DNA of 64,000 nucleotides. It comes from Terfezia claveryi. Taxonomy: Eukaryota; Ascomycota; Pezizomycetes; Pezizales; Pezizaceae. Below the pieces are notes generated by a model. That model was not told where the DNA came from and did not search any database. It worked only from the letters and a program-made list of their open reading frames with translations. Location of the stretch: NCBI GenBank assembly GCA_015179025.1, contig WHUX01000159.1, positions 1 to 64,000 on the forward strand. Reading direction: 5' to 3'. Positions 46,930 through 58,585 of this stretch are shown piece after piece. A program made the position numbers and the translations under genes. Each line of letters begins with the position of its first letter. Position 1 is the first letter of the stretch.

Positions 46930-47970
46930 ATGCATATTCTACTACTACATTATACAGCAAACCTATACTACAGTATCAAAATGATCTAAGAGTATGAGAG
47001 CATGATATCTATCTAAGGAGGAGCTGTGGAGGAGATAATAGTATGTACATAATCTTTAATGACTTAGGTATATTCAAATACATCACAATTATCCCCACTA
47101 GCAGGAATGGAGCAGTAGAAAGTTTCCAGCTCAATATCTAATACTGGCTCAGTAGGCACTAGACTACTAGTAATGAACTCTCTATTGCCAATAATAAAAT
47201 CTAAAGCTGGAATACCCTTGATCTGAAGTAGGTGATCTTGGCTTCTATTGATTGGCAGAGTGATTTCAACATTCTAGAATAATTTACAAATTATATTCTT
47301 CTTGTTCTTGCAAAATTGGACTCATGCATCTCCAACAATATATATTTTCATAATCTGCTTGTTACTTAATGCCCATCCCTTAGTTATTAAGGAAAGTTGT
47401 TGCTTCTCTTACTTTTCAATATACTAGTCGGTAAAATGATATAAATATTCCATAAATAGTTTATTTATAGTAGTGTTAAGTAGTTTAATTAGGCCAGTAC
47501 AGCCATCTAGAATTAGAGAAGGTATAATTTTTGTATCATCGGTAGTGTGGAAGGCAGTAGCATCTAAAATAAGTAGACATGAAGTAGATTCGGAATTGCT
47601 AGAATTGAGTACTGGAATGAGCTCTTTCTCAATGAACTGTAGAAAGAGCTGTTCATTATTATAAGCTGTTTTATTGAATTCAACTGTAACACCACCATGA
47701 TATTGATTGCTCTCTTAACTTCGGATTTTGGCATTGGAACTATTTAATTTATAGAAAATAAGCTTCAGTTTAATATGAGACACTCCATTAGCAAATAGAT
47801 ATAGGATAAGTGTTGTTTGTCATTTATCCTAACTACTTTACTAAGTCTTAACAGAAATAGATTTATTTCCAATAAAATCGAAGGTTTGTCTATTCAAGTA
47901 TTCGAATGGGATTGGTATTTCATTTAGGTTAAGGATATTACTTAAAAATTAGCATCTTATATCAGTAACA
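46930..47970 (-). pseudogene. pogo-type (DDE_1) transposase relic
   Basis: Minus-strand translation, read across stops, gives in order: IPIPFEYLNRQTFDFIGNKS, WDKRQTTLILYLFANGVSHI, GGVTVEFNKTAYNNEQLFLQ, CLLILDATAFHTTDDTKIIP, SLILDGCTGLIKLLNTTINK, and a C-terminal RSQDHLLQIKG. This is the order of the fungal pogo/Fot-type DDE_1 domain. The first catalytic Asp position reads LNLNE where N-D-E is usual, and stops interrupt it, so it is dead. Its 5' part is cut off by the LTR starting at 48028. Confidence 0.8.
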
Positions 47971-48027
47971 ATTTGATCTTATTCAAGAGAGTTACGAGGC
48001 TAAGAATTTCAGTAGTTGGATCAAAGC

Positions 48028-48515
48028 TGTCACAACCATGTACTCAGTTGTCCTCGCCATCACCTGCAATCACAGGTGATGGGTTATTACCATTATTGTC
48101 TTTGTCATCACCTGCGATTATAGGTGATGGGTTATTATTATTATTACCTTGCTTAGCTTCCGAGATAGAGATCTAGGGAAGCTTATTTCCCCCTTGCCCT
48201 GACAGAGTTATGTATATATAGATCCTGTCCCTCGCACTGTTATTAGATTCCCATCCAATGTCTTGTATACCTAATATAGTACCTTGCTTCTCACAGTGCT
48301 TATACACCTCCTTTGTGCACCTCCTTGTCTCGTGAACAGCTTTGCAGCCCTGCTGCCTCCTACTACTTCCGTGTGCCTCTCTCACCCTCGCCCTTGCCCC
48401 CGTCCTAGCCTTTTCCCCTAGTCACACACATAGCATTCCTATGTGTGTATTACTCTAGCCTTGCCCTTACCTCGGCGTACCCCTTGGTTGCCTTGTCCCC
48501 AGAGCCATCATTACA
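48028..48515 (+). repeat. gypsy 2 LTR with decayed palindromes
   Basis: 488 bp, TGTCACAACC to CATTACA. Two decayed copies of the palindrome seen in gypsy 3 lie at about 48059-48081 (cacctgcaatcacaggtg) and 48106-48131 (cacctgcgattataggtg); changes are at CpG. Confidence 0.8.
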
Positions 48516-48554
48516 CTACATTGGATCGCTTTGACCAACTGGTATGTCCACATT

Positions 48555-49018
48555 ATGGCAACTCAAGAAACCACTCCTACACTCCTAAGAGCTAGGTTCT
48601 AAGCCTGGCAAGCACTGCCAATCCCAAAAAATCAGACCGACTTCGACAACTATCGTAATACTATCATCGATATTTACCTCACTGCGGATACCATGGGTTT
48701 GTAACTAGAAGCAGCCATGTATGAAGCCCAATATAAACTGGCCAGAGCCAAAGATAAAATCACAATACTAACAGAGGACCTTACATCCTGCTAGAAGGAC
48801 TTGGCCAATGAAAAGAGGACTATCCAAACCCTGACTAGGGCCCTGGACACCATAAACCCTGGGAATCAGGTACCTCAGGCCCCCAAAACACAGAACCTCC
48901 CCACTCCACCAAAATTCAAGAGCGAAAGGTCCCACCTCAAACTTTGGAAAAACTCAATCAATATCAAGCTAAATGGGGACACTGCAAAGTTCTCCACTAT
49001 CTAACACCACTTGGCCTA
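48555..49018 (+). pseudogene. gypsy 2 gag, 5' part
   Basis: ATG 48555 (MATQETTPTLLRARF, then stop) continues AWQALPIPKNQTDFDNY, NTIIDIYLTADTMGL, a coiled coil (LARAKDKITILTEDL), TQNLPTPPKFKSE and LKLWKNSINIKLNGDTAKF. Same layout as gag 1. Several stops; ends in the capsid. Confidence 0.75.
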
Positions 49019-49029
49019 CGTAGTGTGTA

Positions 49030-49997
49030 TTACAGGGTGAGTCGGTCTGAGTTTCTGGCCCTTACAACTCGTTCAGCTATCGACTCGCCTCGGTCTCTGC
49101 CTACTGCAACTCGCCTCGGACCACTTCGCCAATTAATCGGTGATCTACAGATTACTCGCCAAAATCCCTTACTAACCTCGTTCACACTTGTACATTTGCC
49201 AAGTCCAGGGTTTTCTATTCTTTCTCCTATTCATCCGTACATACGGCTTGTTATGGATTGCCCATCTTGTCACAGATTGCCACTCTTGTTACGAATTGCC
49301 ATTCTTGTTACGGATCGCTCGTTTTGTCTTCCAGCATGGCACTGATCCCACCAAACCCCGTTCCTGTCCCTTTGTATAGTTTTTGCCAATGTCACCATTC
49401 TTAGTCACGGATTGCTTCTGCTATCATGATTTCTAGAACCATTCTTTCAAATTTCTCTCTTACATTCTCTATGCTCTGTTTGTGCTGCCATACGTCTATA
49501 CATTCTATATCAAACATCCTACCTACTTGTCCCCATGTTATCCTTTTCCTTGCACCCAAATTTCTCACATTTGCTTCTAATTTCTAAACCTTTCATCTAC
49601 CCTATCTTAATAATAATTTATACATAAATGCTCTCAAGATTCCTACGTCCACCCAAGAAGTGCCCACAGTTCTACATTGTAAATTATTCCCATTCTTTCC
49701 AAACTCAATTTACATCCTGTAAGTAATCAATGACCAAAATAAAAAAAATAAAAAAGAGTATCAACCGCGGATTCATCATGAGAACTAATCCACCCTGGTG
49801 TCGCTCATCATAATAATTACAATTCAACTAAAAAAACAACACATTAAGGAAACACACGTACAAAAAAAAACCTACCTATACAAGGGAAGCTAATAGGAAA
49901 AAGCAAAACTCAAGTACAAAGGACAAAGGAAAAAAATAATGAACAAAGGATAATTGACCATACCTACCTCGGTTTGCACTCTCTCAAGTATGTTGGC
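49030..49997. other. non-coding region between gypsy 2 and hAT relic
   Basis: No gene supported. Contains short word repeats (actcgcctcgg near 49083-49118; cttgttacggattgcc-type near 49255-49315) and A-rich tracts (49739-49752, 49861-49869). May include the 3' end of the hAT element. Confidence 0.4.
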
Positions 49998-52900
49998 TCA
50001 CACTTTGTAATTCCTACACTGAGTGGGCCGTAACTTTTTCTGGAGCCTTATTGCCATTGAAGGCATCAGGTTGACGGATGGAGAGGCAGGGCGCTTAGTC
50101 CCGCGATGTGGGGTGCAGAGTGTTGGGGTCCCTCTTTCCTCCCTCAATAGGCTGCCTTGAAATAAGCCAATTCCTCCCACTGACTGCGTACTAAAATTGT
50201 TGAATGGGCTAGAAATTTGAGAAGTTGTATCTCCCATATCAAGATCATCTCCCTTAAACTCTTCCTCTCCCTTCATGCTACTCTCATACTCTGACACTAT
50301 ATCACCATTTCCTGATGGTCCATCTAGAGTAACTGGCATCATGTAGTAGAGAAATTCTCTGTCATATCTGAGAGCCTGTCTCTCCTGGCTCATATCAATT
50401 TCATTATGATCAGCTAATCCTTCTTCCACATATGCAGAAGTGTTCTCAGGGTCTGGTTCTGTATATTTTGCATGTATCGAGTCCTAAGATTTCGTCAACA
50501 TTAGCGCTGTAATCATCTGGTGATCTATTTGGTTCCGGCGGTAAGGCAAAATATCTCGAGCACCACTGAATATATGCTCAACAGCCACAGATGTTAGTGG
50601 AATACTCAATATGTCCCTTGCCATTCATGCTAGCATCGGGTATTCAATGGTATGAACCTTCAACCAGGATAGGGGACACTACCCATCTAGTATGGCCAGA
50701 CCACTAGTTAAATATCTCTTGACCTCTGGAATATTCTCTGATTTAGTCACTATCTACTCTTGTAGTCGATGCATGATGTAAGATTGCTCTGAATCGTCGA
50801 GGCGACTCTTCTGAGCCTGGGGCTCCGGTGCATACCTAGCATAGTTGATATCAAAATATTCCTCAAACTGTACTCTAAGTACCTAATAAGGTCAGATTCT
50901 CATTCATTTCATAATATCACAGATACATCTGTTGTCATGGATACATCTGTTGTCATGGATGCATCTGTTGTCATGGATGTATCTGTTGTCACGGATGCAT
51001 CTGTTGTCACGGATGCATCTATTGTCACGGATGCATCTATTGTTATAGATGTATCTGTTGTCACGAATGCATCTGTTGTTACAGATGTATTTATTGTCAT
51101 GGAATGTACTCCATAACGTTCATAGAATTGATACTTACTGGTAATATTCTGTATATGGTATGCAGTTAACAGCCTCCTAATTCATGGTAGGATCCTGTAC
51201 TGAGACATTTCCCCAATCTATTTATAAGGATAACTTCTTAGATAGATTTAGGATAGTCACTAGATTGTAGGTGAGTGATTGTTTTTCTGTTCTCGAATAA
51301 TACTTCTGCAATATGAGGTAACAGCCTTTCATTGTACATAAAAATCCTGGTGCCCACATCGCGCTGGCTGGAAGTTTGCGTATACGTTTGCGTTGTTTTT
51401 CGATATGGTCGAAAATGTCATTGTAGATGAATAATGCATTGTATATAGTTGCATGCTAGCCTGTGGAAATAGCATATGTATAATCAGAGAGCGGTTTCAG
51501 AAAAATTATAGCTTCCTGAACTTGGGCCCATTCTTCTTTACTCAGCCACAATAGGCTATACTTTCCTTCAGTTATAGTCAGACTGATCCATTGTTCAATG
51601 TATGACTGTAGTTGCAATACTCATATAAGCATATCAAAGGTAGAGTTCCACCGAGTTCTGATGTCCTGTATGAGGCACATTGGCATGGGAGTGTTATTTT
51701 GGAGTTCTTTAAATTGTGCCAACCATTGAGGACTAGCCACTATAGCTTTACACAGCTCCCGAACCTAGAAAACAGTTAGCATATAGGATTGGGGGATAGG
51801 ATTCCGTGATATTGTAGAATTCCGTAACATATAGAATTCCGTGACATTGAGTAATTCCGTGACATGTGGAATTCTATGACAGGGTTATTGCAGAGCAAAT
51901 ATAACTAACCTTGCATACTGATCGCACAAATGTACCTGGCGTATACCCTTGCAGTACTTTGATTGAAGTCTCCACTTGAGGAGCAGATGAGATAGTGTCA
52001 TCATTATCTAGGCTTGACTTAAGTTCTTTCATGAACTGGTTGCTTACCAATGTGATAACATGTGCAAGGCAGGGAAGTCTATATTGCTCCGCATTCCACT
52101 TTGGACAGAATACATTTGCTTATAAATGCTTGGCCAGTGCTATGTTGACACTAGCATTGTCGGAGACAATAGCTAAGACTTGGCTAGTGATACCCAAATC
52201 CTGGATTATTTAGCTTAGCTTATTGGCCAGTTGTACTGCATTATGAGATTCCCCTCCAAGGAATTGGAATCCAATAGTATATTAACGTACTTGCTATTCT
52301 TTGTCTATGTAATGGAGTATTGTACCTATAAATGCTAATTTATTAGGTGAGGTCTAATAGTTAGTAGCGAGGTGAAGCAATGTATTGTCTGGAAGGCTTT
52401 TCTTGAGCTTTGCTTGAATTTCTGCTGCATAATGATGTATACTACGCCGAAGTGTAGTTGCACTGGAGATATTTATTCGAGACCTGAGAAGGTTTAGGAG
52501 GTGGTGGAATTGTGGATGCTTGATTGTCCGGAAAGGTAGGTTGGATGCAATGACCGTTTTCATCAGTTCATGTTAAAATTAGTACATCATCACTAAATTG
52601 AGGAACTTGTATAGCAGTAGTAGTTGCAGCCTCCAGATCATATCAGTCTGTATATTTTGCATTGGCACGGATTATATAATTACTCTCACAAACATGTTGG
52701 CAATATCCTCCTTCTTTCGCCCAGTTACAGTGCGGCATCTCCTAGAGCTCAGGTGTGATTTCATATATGTCATATCCAAGTTGAATATACTCAGGTGCTG
52801 TAACGAACTGTTGCAACCTAAGCAACATATGAAAGGTTCTCCACTACTGACTTTTGTGCCTTAACCGAATTGAGCCCAGTGTATTGCCATTCGCAGTTTG

Positions 52901-53112
52901 GAATCCCATCATGGTGGGCTAATATTGTTTTGATTCAGCATGTCCTTGGCAAGATTGTCACAGACTTTGCCGGCCTATTCAGTTATCTCCCACCATTCTA
53001 TGAAACAGGCAGACTTCTCGGCCTTCCACTTGAATGCAGTACCCCCTAGAATCCTAGTGAGGGACGAATCTATTGCAAATGAAGGGACCAGGATGTTTGA
53101 AGAGATAGACAT
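49998..53112 (-). pseudogene. hAT-family transposase relic with long C-terminal extension
   Basis: Reading down from ATG 53112 through stops: MSISSNILVPSFAID, a BED-finger-like segment (GEPFICCLGCNS...SHLSSRRC), SNLPFRTIKHPQFHHLLNLL, ATTLRRSIHHYAAEIQ, LATN-Y-stop-TSPNKLAF where active hATs have D-x-W-T-S, AIVSDNASVNIALAKHL, CLAHVITL, DIRTRWNSTFDML, and the dimerisation motif TSVAVEHIFSGARDI. A still-open 143-residue acidic tail (50429-49998) follows. Asp-to-Asn at the first catalytic site, a stop replacing Trp and many shifts make it inactive. An 18-bp minisatellite (50915-51110) is embedded. Confidence 0.82.
50915..51110. repeat. 18-bp minisatellite (core GTCACGGATGCATCTGTT)
   Basis: About ten units of 18 bp, alternating gtcacgga and gtcatgga cores. 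As 18 is a multiple of three, one frame reads a Thr-Thr-Asp-Ala-Ser-Val repeat, which I do not regard as a gene. Confidence 0.9.
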
Positions 53113-53227
53113 ATTGGTAAAAGGGGTTAGCGGTTGATACTTTCAGGCTGTTATAGTTGGTGGACTGGTCAAGCAATACATTAGGGAATTGAACATATTT
53201 ATTAACTTTCTAGGACAGAGGGGACAG

Positions 53228-53345
53228 TATCACGGACTTCTGTCACGGAAAACTACTTCTGTCATGGAAATCCGCTACTGTTACGGAAAACCACTTCTGT
53301 CATAGAAAACTACTTCTGTCACGGAAAACCACTTCTGTCATGGAA
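53228..53345. repeat. minisatellite (core CTTCTGTCACGGAAAAC)
   Basis: Six or seven units of 18-20 bp just upstream of the hAT relic start, with gtcacgga, gtcatgga or gttacgga in each. Shares its core with arrays at 50915, 55155 and 57434. Confidence 0.9.
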
Positions 53346-53810
53346 AAGTGGGTGGCTTCGAAAGTCGCATATCTAATGCCATAGGTACTTGCAATGCCTC
53401 TTCAATTCAAAAACTCAACGTTATATACAAGGTTACACAAGTAAGGATACAGTAGGAAAGAAATGTCAGTTATTGGCCAACCCTTGCATATCTACTGCAC
53501 ACCAAACCTAATTCTAATCCAAAGCCGCAATCCTCCGCGCAGGCCAATGCATACTCCAATCGTCATTTTCCAATGCTTCTAAGGCTTCTGAGGCTTCTGA
53601 CGCTTCGGATGCTTCTGAAGCTTGTAAGCTTTCCAAACTAGAAGATGACCCCTAGAGCTCGCTTAGAGAGCCAAAGCTTTCACTATTAGTTAAGCAGGAT
53701 GTGCCTGAGGAACTACTATACTCCGAATCTACTGTACACTCTTCAACATTGTCCGCAATCATATCTACTTCCATGTCCGTGTCGCTCTTACTAGATGTGG
53801 GAGTGTTCCA

Positions 53811-54511
53811 TTATAGTAAAGAGCATCTCCAAGTCCAGTCAGGCATTGCGTAGAAGTTGATAATCTCTGGAGGTCTACATAAAGTTAGCCTAACATTGTG
53901 ATTAGATGCAACATCAAGAATATGCCTTTGGGAAGGTAGAAGCGAGATGCACTCCTCATAATATTGTACTATTATTCTGGGCGATGGGTACCATGGTTGG
54001 GGCACAAATACACGACGTCGAGACACCAAGGCATCTAGTATTCGATGGGTCTCGGAAAGCACCTAGAATAAGGTAAGTTATGGCTTAGATGTTCTTCGGC
54101 CCAGTGTCAACTTACAAATGGAAATTGTCAATTTTCACATAAACCTCAGGATAATACACCTATGCCATTGGTAGTTGGTCGGCAGAGAGTCAGGTAAAAG
54201 TTGAAAAGAGTAACCCACAATAAATCATAAAGAGTGTAGTCATCTAGATAAAATGGATCCCAGGAAGATGTGGCTCCAGAGCGTAAGTGGTACCGACCTA
54301 TCCAGATCAGCTCAAGGAGTACTTGGGCTGCTACTTGAGACTCAATCCTGCTTGGGTCCAATCGTTCTATAACTAACAGTATAGCCTCAAATTTTACCAA
54401 TTCACTGCTACTCAGGCTTAGGAAATATTGTAGTCCATTGTTCTGCTCCCACAATACTCTGAAGCATTTAAATGACTCTTCATCATCCAGGTTGTAATAG
54501 TTCTCTGCCAT
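53811..54511 (-). CDS. hypothetical protein, two exons, intact in a repeat-rich region
   Basis: Exon 1 (54511-54158, MAENYYNLDDEES) and exon 2 (54062-53811) join in phase 0 across a 95-nt intron (GTATTA donor, TTCTAG acceptor), giving 201 residues. The product is Leu/Tyr/Trp-rich and mainly alpha-helical in appearance (LVKFEAILLVIERL, VLLELIWIGRYHL), ending MPDWTWRCSLL. No known motif, signal peptide or membrane helix stands out. After the stop, the same frame stays mostly open with an acidic Ser/Glu-Ala-Ser repeat to about 53500, so the original protein may have been longer. It lies upstream of the hAT relic on the same strand, so it could be a second gene of that element or a host gene. Function unknown. 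Confidence 0.4.
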
Positions 54512-56329
54512 ATTGTTAGGCTAATATGAAATGGTAATACCTACATGCTATATATATATATAGTTTTATTCATTTATTTTATTTTTTATTTTTCATTTTT
54601 AAAAAAGAAAAAACTCGTTGCTCATATTCGATAACTATTGCCTATTCTAGGAATTATCTGGATATTGTAATACTGTATCTACTGGCGAATAATGATCCTT
54701 GTCAGTTCTCTGACTTTTGCTGCAGACATCATTATTAGCAAGTCAGTAAGCATGTTACTACCACCTGTTTTGCACTCGGATATCACCTTTACTGCATAAG
54801 CTTAGCCTATGTCATTAAACTGACAAAGATCATTGTTTGCCAGTGGATACGGTATCCTGTTTACATACCTCTTTATTCTACTTTAGATCAGTACATACTA
54901 GTTACTCAGTAGCCTTATTTCAATCTGGCCTACATACTCAGTAGTATGCTAAGATCTGGTGGCTAATGCTGCTTAGCTAGTGAAATCTATACCTGTTGGG
55001 TGAAGTTGCTTAGTTAAGCCTCAACAGAAATACTACTTAAGTATGACGTCTAATTTGAAATTATGCTACCAAATAACTGGAGCTCTACGGTATGTGACCA
55101 TATTCGGTAATGCTATGAAATACCTACACCTGCTTGGGATAACCACAAGTACCAAACTGCTCAGCAGTAACCAGTCCATAACAAGTCAACTAGTCTGTGA
55201 CAAGTCAACTATTCCGTGACCAGTCAACTATTCCGTGATAAGTCAACTAGTCCGTAACAAGTCAATAGTCTGGTTGGCACAACACCCTCCTCACAAGTCA
55301 ACCTCTACGAGGGTCTGATCGAGACTAACAAGTCAACTAGTCTATGACAACTATGAGGGGTAGTGCAACCAGACTAGTCAACTAGTACATACCAACCCAA
55401 TCACTCAGTGATAAGTCCATCATAAGATGATCAGTCTGTGACAAGTTAAGTGCCAACTGACTAACAAGTCAACAAGTACGTAACAAGACAATCCAATCCG
55501 TGACAAGACAATCCAATCCATAACAAGACAGTCAATCCATAACAAGACAACAAAGTGATAAGTTAACTAGTCCGTGACAAGACAAACAATCTCTGACAAG
55601 ACAACCAACTAACCGCCGGGTGATTCCAACCGTATCAAACTCCCAATCGTGTAGAAGATACCTCCACATGTAATGACCAGCCATATACCGATCGGGTATT
55701 AGCTTTTTTTCTTTGCTCTAAGTTGTATAGTCTTATCTTGTTTTTAAGACTCCTTTACTTTAGCAATAGAGACATCAAGGGGCTGGAGGGTGGACCATAG
55801 CCAGATAGTGGCCATAGCAATGGTAGATAAAATCTGTATGTCCTCGCTGCTCCTTCAACTACAGTAATAGCAATCACTATGCTACTTCTTCAACTACTGT
55901 AATCTTCATCCTCAAGATCTCACATACTGAACAACACTATGCATACCAACTTGAGCACAGGAATCCCAGAGTAAAGTATGGCCCCAAGGTATAAACTTCT
56001 CATACTTAGTTTCTTGCCCAATATTATCGTTTTGCAGTTATCCCATGTATTCTTGGTATTTGCGATTCTGGGCTTAATGGGCTTGCCCAATTAACTGGTT
56101 GCACTGGATAGATTCTAATCGTATTTCATTGCTTCCTAGGGACTGAGCTTTTGGAAGCCATAGGCAACTGCACATACTAAAAGCACTATAGCTTGTAGTG
56201 GTAGAAAATAGTTAAGGCTCCAGTAGACAGAAATAGGTACTATAGCAGTGTGGTGGGCACATCACTTGAAAATAATAGGACCTTGTTATAAGCCTGTGGC
56301 TAATCCGAATTTTACTCTAGTGATCTTAG
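54512..56329. other. non-coding region with minisatellite and transposon-end-like word
   Basis: aaactcgttgctcatattcg at about 54611 resembles the TIR of the element at 24960. A pair of near-inverted segments around 54650-54720 and 54800-54860 (gataactattgcc..; ..ccagtggatacggtatcctg) hints at a small TIR element. No gene supported. Confidence 0.4.
55155..55600. repeat. degenerate minisatellite (core TCCGTGACAAGTCAAC)
   Basis: About 20 irregular units of 16-18 bp containing acaagtcaac or acaagacaatc with tccgtgac, tctgtgac or tccataac. Irregular spacing and C/T changes suggest age. Confidence 0.85.
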
Positions 56330-56840
56330 GAACCGATATCTGTAGTACTACCAGTCTCGCAGGCCAGTAGAAGTCCCTACTACCCCAAGCGAAGCACCTA
56401 CAGATGGTGAGGAAGTTGAAGACGATTTTCCTAGTGAGCAGCCGGAGAACAAGGAGAATGAGAAGCCTGTCCCAAGCACGCAATATGAATTATCCCAATT
56501 TATTACATCTGCTTCTGCCTTCCAAGAACGTCCCATGATTTTAGACCCCGCCCCTTTTGGTTTCTGCCCAGTGAAGCCCCATTCCCCATTACGAGTACTA
56601 AGTCATTTGCCTGATGAGGATAGGGATGAGGTTGCCACCCTCAGGACTATGGATGCTAAATAGCAGCTCCTCCGCAAGCAACGAAGGGCTCGCGATGGGA
56701 AGCGGAGGGAAAAAAGGAGGGCAGGTCTAGATAGACAGCTTGAGATGGTCAGCTCAATGGAAGAGCATCTTATCAGGCCTGGCTGTTCAAATATCCATAT
56801 TGCCCATATTAGCTCTATAACCATGAATTTTAAGAAATAA
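56330..56840 (+). pseudogene. transposon-like coding remnant (basic coiled-coil C-terminus)
   Basis: One frame is open from about 56330 apart from one TAG: acidic DGEEVEDDFPSEQ, then YELSQFITSASAFQERPMIL, LSHLPDEDRDEVATLRTMDA, stop, then a very basic helix (QLLRKQRRARDGKRREKRRA) and LDRQLEMVSSMEEHLI to a stop at 56838-56840. Proline-rich middle and basic coiled-coil tail resemble C-termini of fungal pogo-type transposases, but I cannot confirm it. Confidence 0.45.
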
Positions 56841-57433
56841 TAAATCTGGTTTATTTGGAATGCATCTATGCGCTTAGTGACACATACTTGCTTAGTAGTA
56901 ATACAAGTCACATTTTCCTTTTTCGGTTCGTGATATCTAAGTTTGCTTGTAGTCTTGATCGTTTGCTTGCATACAAAGAATGAATGCATGCCTTTATTCA
57001 ATTTCCCTCTTTGTTCAATTTGCTAATTTGTTCACTTCAACTCACTGTAACTTGTGAGGTATCTGAGAATCTCATTCATTTCTTACAACAAACATTGATA
57101 GTTCAACCCACATAAATTATGCTCATGATAATTCAGAGGTAAGTGCTTTAAGTTCTATAACTGGAGACTAGCTATGCAAGTCGCAAGTGGAAAGATTACA
57201 GACGGAGGCATTACAGACATTTTAACCTACATAACTTGGCCTCAGAATATTCAAAGGTTGTGTCCTTACGGGTTGCCTGAATTGGAAAGATAGTGTAATT
57301 CGCTGAATTGTAGAAGTCTCATACTGTGTCCAGTATAATACCCACTATTAGCTATCGCTAGCACTAGTTAGAAGGCCTCATTTCTGTAGGTATATGCTCC
57401 AAGGTCATGCATGATCCAAAGTGCTCTAAGGGC

Positions 57434-57495
57434 TGTGTCACGGACGGTGTTACAGATGGTGTCATGGACGGTATTACGGACGGTGTCCAGAACAT
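57434..57495. repeat. short array of GTCACGGACGGT-type units
   Basis: Four to five units of 12-15 bp: gtcacggacggt, gttacagatggt, gtcatggacggt, attacggacggt. Same core as the other minisatellites. Confidence 0.8.
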
Positions 57496-57555
57496 CTATA
57501 GATCTGACAAGAAAGTGTATAGCCAAAAAAACAGACTATCAAAGCAAGGGATCAT

Positions 57556-58560
57556 AATGGTAGGCCCTGTACAGAAAAAGAAGACACTATCAAAGAGAAA
57601 CACAACATCCGGGAATCGAACAACAGATAAATGCAAATGGAGAAAGACTTCTGTGACAACTGTACCAGTCACGCCTATCCTAGCCGCGCCTACCCCAGGC
57701 CTAGTTACACCAGTAAACCCATATAAGAAGTATGTGGAATTTCCTTGGGGCTTAAAAGAATTCGACCCAGACAAAGAGTTTAGTGGAAGTCATAAAGTTT
57801 GGGGAATGTCAACCAATCCACACACCAGAAAAATCCGGGAAACTTAGAAAAGATTGCTGGGTCCACTTCTAGCATTCGAACAAGCTAAGGACTGGAAGCG
57901 CTAAAAAGTTAATAGGGCTCTCAAAGCTGGCGTGGCGGAGAGTGAGTATGCCACTATTACCAGTACACCAATTGGGACAAAGAGGAATCAGCTCAGTAAT
58001 GTACAATATGGCAAGTTCGAATGACTTGTCCAAAAGACCTAGGAAGTAATGTTAGTTCAGAAGAAGGCATATATTTTATATCGCTGGTATGGGCTCTCCC
58101 AAGCGCAGAAGAAGTTTTATCTTGAGCTAGGCGAAGGTGATAATATATTGGCATTTACAATTCCAGAAGATGATTTGGAAGAAACGGGAACAAAGCCAGT
58201 AAATAAGTTTAGTGTCATTGTTAGTGTTGAGCCCATTTCACGCCAAGTATACGCATGGTTCGAGGGCCCAATTGAATAGCCAGATGCACAGGACGATGCA
58301 ATTGCCATAACTGATCAGATCATACAGGAAATGGAAATAGCTGAATGGGGTGCGGAAGATTATTTAAGTGATGCAGTTGAGGATATTGAACCTGTATGTA
58401 TCTCTCCCTTCAGAAGTGTGATATATTATTCACTATAGCATAGGACTCCGAGGATGAAAGTGATGGCCAGGTTCTAGAGGACGACCTTTCATCATCTGAC
58501 GCTGAGGCCGAGCTTACTGATTCCAATGATAATGCTAAGGTATATTCAGTAAAGGAAAGT
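57556..58560 (+). pseudogene. unrecognised coding remnant, intron-containing
   Basis: A mostly open frame from ATG 57556 (MVGPVQKKKTLSKRN) reads KKYVEFPWGLKEFDPDKEFS, KVWGMSTNPHTRKI, then stops, then KKAYILYRWYGLSQAQKKFY, FTIPEDDLEETGTKPVNKFS and QVYAWFEGPIE. After a probable intron (GTATGT at 58394 to ATAG at 58441) an acidic exon follows (DSEDESDGQVLEDDLSSSDA) with a donor-like GTATAT near 58541. Three or more stops make it a relic. Foldback element 2 begins just downstream at 58586. Probably a transposon gene; family unknown. Confidence 0.45.
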
Positions 58561-58585
58561 ATAATCGAAACTCCATTATAGCCAG

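Larger units (their letters stand above)
48028..49020 (+). mobile_element. gypsy element 2, 5' fragment (LTR plus partial gag)
   Basis: LTR 48028-48515 followed by the TTGGATC primer-site region and a gag start. The element stops abruptly in the capsid region at about 49020; no pol or second LTR is seen. Related to elements 1 and 3 but more diverged. Confidence 0.8.

Noticed and set aside
50909..51100. Thr-Thr-Asp-Ala-Ser-Val repeat protein
   Set aside because: 18-bp minisatellite inside a dead hAT transposase; open only because the unit is a multiple of three.
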